A DNA stretch of 64,000 nt, taken from positions 3,038,001 through 3,102,000 of the forward strand of contig NZ_CP012150.1 of NCBI RefSeq assembly GCF_001187505.1. Direction: 5' to 3'. The translations under genes and the position numbers were made by a program. How positions within the stretch are numbered: the first letter of the stretch is position 1; every line of letters begins with the position of its first letter. The stretch is from Mycolicibacterium goodii (lineage in GTDB: Bacteria; Actinomycetota; Actinomycetes; Mycobacteriales; Mycobacteriaceae). Under the pieces are notes generated by a model, which searched no databases, was not told where the DNA came from, and saw only the letters and a program-made list of their open reading frames with translations. Positions 56,386 through 64,000 of this stretch are shown piece by piece.

Positions 56386-57207
56386 CTAGTTGTCCGTGAA
56401 CTCCGGGCGCCGGTTCTGTTGGAACGCCACGGTGCCCTCGCGGAAGTCGTTGGCGGCCAACAGGTGCAGCTGCCCCGCACGCTCACGGGCGAAGGCATCG
56501 TCGAGCTCGGTGAGCGTCGCGTCGTTGATCGCCTGCTTGGTCTTGCGCAGCGCGACGACGGGACCGTTGCGCAGCTTCGCCAACACCTTGTCCACTGCGG
56601 CGTCGAACTCGTCGGCCGGATACACACCGCTCACCAGACCCCAGTCGTAGGCCTCGGTGGCGGTGAGGCGATCGGCCAGCAACGCCAGCCGCATCGCCCG
56701 GATGCGGCCGATGGCCGCGGCGACCAGCGCGGAGGCACCGCCGTCGGGCATCAGGCCGATCTTGGTGAAGGCCAGCAGGAAGAACGCCTGATCGGATGCG
56801 AGCACGATGTCGCAGGCCAATGCGAGCGACACGCCGACGCCCGCTGCGGGTCCCTGCACAACGGCGACAACGGGTTTGGGCAGCGCCACGATCGAGCCGA
56901 CGGCACGATTGGCCGCGTCGAGCACGGCCTCGGCGTCGTGGCCCTCGGCGTTCTGGTCGTCCTCGCTGATCCCCGCACCCGAGCTGAATCCGCGTCCGGC
57001 GCCGCCCAGGCGCACCACCCGCACGGCGGGGTCGGTCGCGGCGGCCTCCATGGCGTCGGCGAGCGCGTCGAGCATGTCGGTGGTGAGCGAGTTCAGGCTG
57101 TCGGGCCGGTTCAGCGTCACCGACAGGACACCGTCGGACAGGGATACCGAAACCTCGTCGATGCTGGGGTAGTCGCGGGTCTCGGCACTGGCATCCGTGG
57201 AAGTCAT
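56386..57207 (-). CDS. Enoyl-CoA hydratase/isomerase family protein
   Basis: The 273-residue crotonase-fold protein has FSSGAGISEDD at the first oxyanion region and GPAAGVGVSLAL at the second. The residue expected to be glutamate in the active-site helix is within LMPDGGAS, so aspartate/glycine chemistry differs from classical hydratases and isomerase or other thioester activity is possible. The gene is divergent from the racemase gene across 132 bp and stands alone on its strand. Confidence 0.92.
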   Translation of the reverse strand: MTSTDASAETRDYPSIDEVSVSLSDGVLSVTLNRPDSLNSLTTDMLDALADAMEAAATDPAVRVVRLGGAGRGFSSGAGISEDDQNAEGHDAEAVLDAANRAVGSIVALPKPVVAVVQGPAAGVGVSLALACDIVLASDQAFFLLAFTKIGLMPDGGASALVAAAIGRIRAMRLALLADRLTATEAYDWGLVSGVYPADEFDAAVDKVLAKLRNGPVVALRKTKQAINDATLTELDDAFARERAGQLHLLAANDFREGTVAFQQNRRPEFTDN

Positions 57208-57339
57208 CTGTGCACCTTAGGTTCAGCAGGCGGTTCACCTGCGCCGACGGGGCCGGCTATGGCCATGGCCGATTGAGAAGGTTATACAAGTAAGCTATGT
57301 CGGCGGTCAACTGATCCAACACGCGAAGGGGCGTTCGAA

Positions 57340-58431
57340 ATGGCAGGACCATTGGCAGGTTTGCGCGTTGTCGAGTTGGCCGGTATCGGCCCTGGCCCGC
57401 ACGCGGCGATGATTCTCGGCGACCTGGGCGCCGACGTCGTCCGGATCGAGCGGCCCGGCAAGGGCGGCGGGGTGCCTGCCGGTGATCGCGACGCGATGCT
57501 GCGCAACCGCCGCTCGGTGGCGGCGAACCTCAAGGAGCCCGAGGGCCGCGATCTGGTGTTGCGCCTGATCGCCAAGGCCGACGTGCTGATCGAGGGCTAC
57601 CGGCCCGGGGTCACCGAACGTCTCGGCCTGGGCCCGCAGGACTGCGCCGAGGTCAACGACCGGCTGATCTACGCGCGCATGACCGGCTGGGGACAGCAGG
57701 GCCCGCGCGCTCTGCAGGCCGGGCACGACATCAACTACATCTCGCTCAACGGCACGCTGCACGCGATCGGGCGCAAGGGCGACAAGCCGGTGCCGCCGCT
57801 GAACCTCGCCGGTGACTTCGGCGGCGGGTCGATGTTCCTGCTTGTCGGGATCCTCTCGGCGCTGTACGAGCGGCAGGCCTCGGGCAAGGGCCAGGTGATC
57901 GATGCCGCGATGGTCGACGGCTCGGCGGTGCTGATGCAGATGATGTGGGGCTTCCGGGCCAACGGGCTGTGGTCGGACGAGCGCGGCACCAACATGCTCG
58001 ACACCGGCGCGCCCTACTACGACACCTACGAGACCGCCGACGGCAAGTACATGGCGGTCGGCGCCATCGAGCCGCAGTTCTACGCCGAACTGCTCAAGGG
58101 CCTCGGCCTCGATGCGGCCGACCTGCCGGCGCAGAACGACATCGCCCGCTGGCCCGAACTGCGGGAGGCGTTCACCAAGGCCTTCGCGGCCCACGACCGG
58201 GCGCACTGGACCAAGGTTTTCCAGGGCACGGATGCGTGTGCGACGCCGGTGCTGTCGTTCGCCGAGGTGCTCGACGAGCCGCACGTGGCCGAGCGCAACA
58301 CCTTCTACGACGACGAGGGCAACCTGCAGCCGATGCCTGCCCCGCGGTTCTCCCGCAGCACGCTGTCGACCCCGACACCGCCGCCGGTCAGCGGTGCCGA
58401 CACCGAGGCCGTGCTGCGCGACTGGAGTTAG
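57340..58431 (+). CDS. CoA transferase family III, alpha-methylacyl-CoA racemase type
   Basis: The 363-residue protein resembles Mcr: residues [22 protein letters not shown] at the start, then the active-site histidine in [12 protein letters not shown], the aspartate in [10 protein letters not shown] and the glutamate in GAIEPQFY, the H/D/E set of the racemase. This converts 2R- to 2S-methylacyl-CoA before beta-oxidation of branched and sterol side chains. No clear ribosome site is visible before the ATG. The next genes (SDR and nitronate monooxygenase-like) lie 49 and 16 bp downstream of one another on the same strand. Confidence 0.92.
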   Translation: MAGPLAGLRVVELAGIGPGPHAAMILGDLGADVVRIERPGKGGGVPAGDRDAMLRNRRSVAANLKEPEGRDLVLRLIAKADVLIEGYRPGVTERLGLGPQDCAEVNDRLIYARMTGWGQQGPRALQAGHDINYISLNGTLHAIGRKGDKPVPPLNLAGDFGGGSMFLLVGILSALYERQASGKGQVIDAAMVDGSAVLMQMMWGFRANGLWSDERGTNMLDTGAPYYDTYETADGKYMAVGAIEPQFYAELLKGLGLDAADLPAQNDIARWPELREAFTKAFAAHDRAHWTKVFQGTDACATPVLSFAEVLDEPHVAERNTFYDDEGNLQPMPAPRFSRSTLSTPTPPPVSGADTEAVLRDWS

Positions 58432-58480
58432 TTCAACCACCCATTGGCCGGCGCGGGCCGGCCGGAGAGGAATGCGGTAA

Positions 58481-60353
<1,873 letters not shown>

Positions 60354-60355
60354 TC

Positions 60356-60487
60356 TCATACTGCGGTAGGCAGTTGCTGGAAGTCGTCAAACTGCTCCGA
60401 GGTGTCACCTTCGACGAGAACGTCGCCGTGGTAAAGAGCCTCGAAGTCGACCTTGATGACATCGGCACTGGTGTCGTCGATCCACAT
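60356..60487 (-). CDS. Predicted 43-residue acidic protein
   Basis: An ATG opens a 43-codon frame (start MWIDDTSADVIKVDFEALYH) that is strongly acidic and hydrophobic in alternation, with IKVDFEALY, VLVEG and FDDFQQL segments. It ends in QQLPTAV. No cysteine or signal peptide is present. A bidirectional terminator lies 2 bp beyond its stop, and about 100 bp of AT-richer, promoter-like DNA precedes it; no other gene explains that terminator. No ribosome site is obvious. Unknown function. Confidence 0.55.
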   Translation of the reverse strand: MWIDDTSADVIKVDFEALYHGDVLVEGDTSEQFDDFQQLPTAV

Positions 60488-60551
60488 GACACTGAGCCTA
60501 TGGGTCACTATTAAGGAATCTTTGAGTCACGATTCGGAATATGGTGGCAAT

Positions 60552-60567
60552 CCTACTTTTAAGTAGG
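60552..60567. promoter_or_regulatory. Perfect palindrome CCTACTT-TT-AAGTAGG
   Basis: This 7+2+7 bp palindrome lies 24 bp beyond the DoxX stop on the minus strand, and 65 bp upstream of the predicted 43-residue gene. It could be an operator for that gene or part of the DoxX terminator. It lacks a U-tract on the minus strand. Confidence 0.45.
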
Positions 60568-60590
60568 TTTCTGCCAGGTAGCTAATCTGG

Positions 60591-61151
60591 TCAGCCCTCG
60601 GGGGCTCTGAAGTGGATCGGGTTGACGCCGTTGAGCAGGATCCAGGTCAGGATCGCCGCCGCGACGCCCGCGACCAGCAGACCCACCGCGATCGCCCGCG
60701 GCACGGTGCTCCGTCCGAACAGCCGATGATCGACCGACCACCGCCCGGCGCCGGTGAACAGCAGGGCCGCCGCACCGAAGGCAACCAAAAACGGCACGTT
60801 GAACGGCTGGGACCAGAACGCGCCCGCGGAGACGTTCACCGCCCACGCGTCGACCATGGCGCCGATCACCGCGCACGCGGCCAGCGGCGTGAGGAAGCCG
60901 AACAGCAGACCCAGTCCGCCGAGGGTCTCCGCGGCCGTCACCATGAGCGCGGCGAACGTCGGCAGGCTCCATCCGCTGCTTTCCATGAACCCGGCTGTGG
61001 TGCTGAAGTCGAGGGCCTTGATCAGGCCGGCCTGCAGCATGGTTGCCGCGAGTGCGATGCGCAGGATCAGCAGGCCGGTGTCGGCCGTCGCGGGTGCCGA
61101 TCGTCCGGCATCGGTCGAGAGGCCGGTGCTCTGCATCGAGTTGGTGGTCAT
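60591..61151 (-). CDS. DoxX-family membrane protein
   Basis: The 186-residue protein has four membrane helices (about 25-50, 55-80, 85-110, 150-175) with the DoxX pattern LRIALAATMLQAGLIKALDF. The ATG (MTTNSMQSTG) follows AAGGG; a longer frame is a low-complexity extension. It is divergent from the MmpL gene across about 200 bp. Function is inferred only from family membership. Confidence 0.9.
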   Translation of the reverse strand: MTTNSMQSTGLSTDAGRSAPATADTGLLILRIALAATMLQAGLIKALDFSTTAGFMESSGWSLPTFAALMVTAAETLGGLGLLFGFLTPLAACAVIGAMVDAWAVNVSAGAFWSQPFNVPFLVAFGAAALLFTGAGRWSVDHRLFGRSTVPRAIAVGLLVAGVAAAILTWILLNGVNPIHFRAPEG

Positions 61152-61295
61152 GACAACTGGACCCTTCGGGCGTCGGGAACTCATCGCCGGGCCGGAACAA
61201 TCTGTGAGCGGCCCGGGTGAACGCTGTGAACCCGTCCAGTGTGAACCACGGGGTCGCATCCAACGTGTCTCTGTGCGAAGTCGGCGTTGACGACC

Positions 61296-61327
61296 TTAAC
61301 TTATCGTTGTTAACTTAACGGCGATAA
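61296..61327. promoter_or_regulatory. Candidate operator upstream of MmpL gene
   Basis: An AT-rich region holds two direct copies of TTAACTTA (61296-61303 and 61310-61317), 14 bp apart, and the inverted pair TTATCG/CGATAA (61301-61306 and 61322-61327). It ends about 20 bp before the MmpL start. A TetR gene begins 9 bp after the MmpL gene ends, so it is the likely regulator. Confidence 0.5.
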
Positions 61328-61348
61328 TCCTCGTGGTGGGAGGCTGAC

Positions 61349-63619
61349 GTGCTGCACCGAATCGCAACCACGGCGATTGCCGCACCGCGCCGCATCCTGG
61401 TGGTGGCCGCGCTCGTGATGATCGCCGCAGGCATCTTCGGCATCCCGGTGGCAAACAAGCTCTCGGCCGGTGGGTTCCAGGACCCGACCGCCGAATCGGC
61501 GCAGGCCACGCAGCTGCTGGCCGACAAGTTCCACCGCGGCGACATGCAACTGGTCATCGCCGTCACCGCCGATGCCCCAGGTGGGCGCGCCGACGGCGAA
61601 CGGGCCCGCGAGGTCGGCGCCGAGATCGTCGCCGAACTCAAGAAGTCGCCGTACGTCACCGAGGTGACCTCGGCGTGGACCGCACCGCCGCCGGCGGCCG
61701 CCGCACTCGTCAGCAAGGACGCGCGGACCGGGTTGATCGTCGCCGGGCTCAACGGCGGCGAGAACGGCGCGCAGCAGCACGCCAAGCAACTCACCGACCA
61801 ACTCGTGCGCAACCACGACGGGGTGCGGGTGCGGGCAGGCGGCGAGGCCATGATCTACCTGCAGATCAACGGGCAGAGCGAAAAAGACCTGTTGATGATG
61901 GAATCCATCGCGATCCCGCTGAGCTTCGTGGTGCTGGTCTGGGTGTTCGGCGGGCTGCTGGCCGCCGCGCTGCCGCTGGCGGTCGGCGGGTTCGCGATCC
62001 TCGGCTCGCTCGCGGTGCTGCGCCTTTTCACGATGGTCACCGACGTGTCGATCTTCGCGCTCAACCTCACCGTGGCCATGGGGCTGGCATTGGCGATCGA
62101 CTACACCCTGTTGATCATCAGCCGGTACCGCGACGAACTCGCCGAGGGCGTCGACCGCGAGACCGCGCTGGTGCGCACCATGATGACGGCCGGGCGCACG
62201 GTGTTGTTCTCGGCGATGACGGTCGCGCTGTCGATGGTCGCGATGGTGCTGTTCCCGATGTACTTCCTCAAGTCGTTCGCCTACGCAGGCATCGCCGTGG
62301 TGGCGCTCGCGGCCGCGGCGGCCATCGTGCTCACGCCCGCCGCGATCGTGCTGCTCGGCGACCGGCTCGACGCCTACGACGTGCGCCGGTTCCTCCGACG
62401 CGTGCTGGGCCGCCCCGAACCGCGGCCCAAGGCCGTCGAGCAGACCTTCTGGTATCGCACCACCAAGGCCGCGATGCGCCGCGCCGTGCCGATCGGCGTC
62501 GCCATCATCGCGCTGCTGGTGCTGCTCGGTACGCCGTTCGCCGGGATCAAGTGGGGTTTCCCGGACGACCGGGTGTTGCCACAGAGCGCGTCGGCCCGCC
62601 AGATCGGCGACGAGATGCGCACCGACTTCGCCGTCGACTCGGCGACCAGCGTCACCGTGGTGCTGCCCGACGCCACCACGGTGGCCCCCGCCGAGATCGA
62701 CCAGTACGCCGCGCGGCTGTCGCAGGTCGCCGACGTCTCGTCGGTGTCGGCACCCGGCGGCACCTATGTCCAGGGCAGGCACGTGGGCCCGCCGTCGGCG
62801 GCCACCGGCATCGGCGACGGCAGCGCGTACCTCACCGTGGGCAGTGACGCGCCGCTGTTCAGCGACGCCTCCGAGGCGCAACTCGACGCGCTGCACGCGG
62901 TCGCCGCGCCCACCGAGGTGAAGTTCACCGGCGTCGCACAGGTGAACCGGGACAGCTCGCAGGCGATCACGTCGCGGCTGCCGCTGGTGCTCGGCATCAT
63001 CGCGGCCATCACGTTCGTCCTGCTGTTCCTGCTGACCGGCAGCGTCGTGCTCCCGCTGAAAGCGTTGGTGCTCAACGTGTTGTCGCTGTCGGCGGCGTTC
63101 GGCGCACTGGTGTGGATCTTCCAGGACGGACATCTCGGCGCGCTGGGCACCACACCGACGGGCACACTCGTCGCCAACCTGCCGGTGTTGCTGTTCTGTA
63201 TCGCGTTCGGGCTGTCGATGGATTACGAGGTCTTCCTGGTCTCGCGCATCCGCGAGTTCTGGTTGCAGTCCGACCAGACCCGTGCGGCCAACGACGAGAG
63301 CGTCGCCCTCGGCCTCGCCCACACCGGCCGGGTCATCACGGCCGCCGCGCTGTTGATGTCGATCTCGTTCGCGGCGCTCATCGCCGCGCAGGTCGCGTTC
63401 ATGCGGATGTTCGGCCTCGGCCTCACCCTCGCCGTGCTCGTCGACGCCACCCTGGTGCGGATGCTGCTGGTTCCGGCGTTCATGCGGGTGATGGGCAAGT
63501 GGAACTGGTGGGCGCCGGCACCGCTGGCTCGGCTGCACGAACGCATCGGTTTGAGCGAGTCCGGCGTACCGCCCGACCCCAGACCGCAACCGACCTCCAT
63601 CGGCGTGACGCAGAGTTGA
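61349..63619 (+). CDS. MmpL/MMPL-family (RND-type) transporter
   Basis: The 756-residue protein has eleven to twelve membrane helices: one near the N-terminus (about 14-33), a group at about 180-330, a helix near 382-400 and a second group at about 550-710, in two MMPL repeats with soluble loops of about 150 residues after the first helix of each. Membrane-embedded charged residues include the DYTLLIISRYRDEL and DYEVFLVSRIREF segments, typical of proton-relay helices. It exports lipids or drugs. GGGAGG lies 6 bp before the GTG. The DNA upstream has direct repeats, and a TetR gene follows. Confidence 0.95.
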   Translation: MLHRIATTAIAAPRRILVVAALVMIAAGIFGIPVANKLSAGGFQDPTAESAQATQLLADKFHRGDMQLVIAVTADAPGGRADGERAREVGAEIVAELKKSPYVTEVTSAWTAPPPAAAALVSKDARTGLIVAGLNGGENGAQQHAKQLTDQLVRNHDGVRVRAGGEAMIYLQINGQSEKDLLMMESIAIPLSFVVLVWVFGGLLAAALPLAVGGFAILGSLAVLRLFTMVTDVSIFALNLTVAMGLALAIDYTLLIISRYRDELAEGVDRETALVRTMMTAGRTVLFSAMTVALSMVAMVLFPMYFLKSFAYAGIAVVALAAAAAIVLTPAAIVLLGDRLDAYDVRRFLRRVLGRPEPRPKAVEQTFWYRTTKAAMRRAVPIGVAIIALLVLLGTPFAGIKWGFPDDRVLPQSASARQIGDEMRTDFAVDSATSVTVVLPDATTVAPAEIDQYAARLSQVADVSSVSAPGGTYVQGRHVGPPSAATGIGDGSAYLTVGSDAPLFSDASEAQLDALHAVAAPTEVKFTGVAQVNRDSSQAITSRLPLVLGIIAAITFVLLFLLTGSVVLPLKALVLNVLSLSAAFGALVWIFQDGHLGALGTTPTGTLVANLPVLLFCIAFGLSMDYEVFLVSRIREFWLQSDQTRAANDESVALGLAHTGRVITAAALLMSISFAALIAAQVAFMRMFGLGLTLAVLVDATLVRMLLVPAFMRVMGKWNWWAPAPLARLHERIGLSESGVPPDPRPQPTSIGVTQS

Positions 63620-63628
63620 TGACGCAAA

Positions 63629-64000
63629 GTGGATGACGTGGCATCACCATCGGCAGACCAGAATTCGCCATGTCCGCTCAAGCGGCGCCGCGCCCGCCGC
63701 GGCGCCGGTGAGCTGCTGCGCGAGGAGATCCTCGACGCGACCACCGAACTCCTGCTGGAAACCGGCCACGCCAAGGAGGTTTCGATCCGCGCCGTGGCCA
63801 GGCGGGTCGGGGTGACACCGCCGTCGATCTACCTGCACTTCGCCGACAAGGACGCCCTGCTCGACGCGGTGTGTGCGCGGTACTTCGAGAAACTCGACGA
63901 GCAGATGCAGCGGGTCGCCGCCGGGCAGCCGTCGACCATCGACGTGCTGCGCGCCCAGGGGCTGGCCTATGTCGAGTTCGCCACGCACACACCCGAGCTG
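63629..64000 (+). CDS. TetR-family regulator, 3' truncated by window edge
   Basis: A GTG 9 bp after the MmpL stop opens a frame that runs off the window: a short basic N-terminal region, then the TetR HTH (EILDATTELLLETGH...VSIRAVARRVGVTPPSIYLHF) and the start of the ligand domain. 124 codons are visible. A GTG 9 bp further on is an alternative start. The frame remains open to the last base. It is a probable regulator of the MmpL gene. Confidence 0.88.
   Translation, partial: MDDVASPSADQNSPCPLKRRRARRGAGELLREEILDATTELLLETGHAKEVSIRAVARRVGVTPPSIYLHFADKDALLDAVCARYFEKLDEQMQRVAAGQPSTIDVLRAQGLAYVEFATHTPEL

Noticed and set aside
61310..63589. Long open frame (759 codons) opposite the MmpL gene
   Set aside because: Antisense to MmpL, made of Arg/His/Gly-rich sequence without motifs; explained by codon composition of the transporter gene.

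Overview
The window reads as a chromosomal segment of a fast-growing mycobacterium, most likely Mycolicibacterium smegmatis or a close relative. The evidence is high GC by eye, a DosR/DosS dormancy regulon, KstR-type sterol operators, Mce-associated proteins, wax-ester/DGAT acyltransferases, F420-type reductases and MmpL. The gene order phoH2, NodB deacetylase, fumC, glpX, DUF4245, AI-2E permease, 3-beta-HSD, xseB-xseA, Rv1109c-like, ispH, DUF6542, ychF matches the M. tuberculosis Rv1095-Rv1112 block as I know it. No phage, insertion sequence, CRISPR array, tRNA or rRNA gene was seen.

Layout. 0-8 kb: end of phoH2, a polysaccharide deacetylase, then a dormancy cassette (acg-type nitroreductase, USP, devR, WS/DGAT, devS) with DosR-box-like sites before acg and before the WS/DGAT gene. 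8-15 kb: fumC and glpX, DUF4245, dienelactone hydrolase, AI-2E permease and a translationally coupled epimerase-SDR pair behind a KstR-type site. 15-20 kb: an accessory stretch with an AT-richer 0.4-kb intergenic region, a small protein, a sulfatase-HAD phosphatase-FGE operon, an Rv1738-like DUF1876 protein and a 2H phosphoesterase. 20-26.5 kb: 3-beta-HSD with a KstR-type site, then xseB/xseA, a lipid-droplet-type protein, ispH, DUF6542 and ychF. 26.5-35.8 kb: small accessory genes flanked by a repeated hairpin, a SigL-like ECF sigma operon, a class III nucleotide cyclase, and a 980-residue kinase-aminotransferase fusion coupled to an alpha/beta hydrolase.

36-43.5 kb: two Mce-associated proteins, an epoxide hydrolase and a WS/DGAT-like enzyme joined by 4-nt overlaps; a TetR/SDR divergent pair; DoxX; and a DUF3556 membrane protein behind a perfect KstR-type palindrome. 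43.5-48.4 kb: a GntR regulator divergent from a thiolase/enoyl-CoA hydratase/acyl-CoA dehydrogenase operon with a strong operator-like inverted repeat, then a secreted fasciclin protein. 48.5-56.2 kb: two MFS permeases, a GlxA-type regulator, a gamma-carbonic anhydrase, an aldo/keto reductase with a divergent TetR, an NAD(P)-binding protein and a CPBP protease-like protein. 56.4-60.3 kb: enoyl-CoA hydratase divergent from an acyl-CoA racemase/SDR/nitronate monooxygenase operon. 60.3-64 kb: terminators, a predicted 43-residue protein, DoxX, an MmpL transporter and the start of a TetR gene.

The strongest non-gene signals are two related hairpin families that fill the gaps after genes, three KstR-type boxes, three DosR-type boxes and the GntR/fadA operator. 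All regulatory assignments are pattern matches made by eye. Starts were moved from the longest open frame where a ribosome-binding site, a coupled stop codon or family length argued for it.
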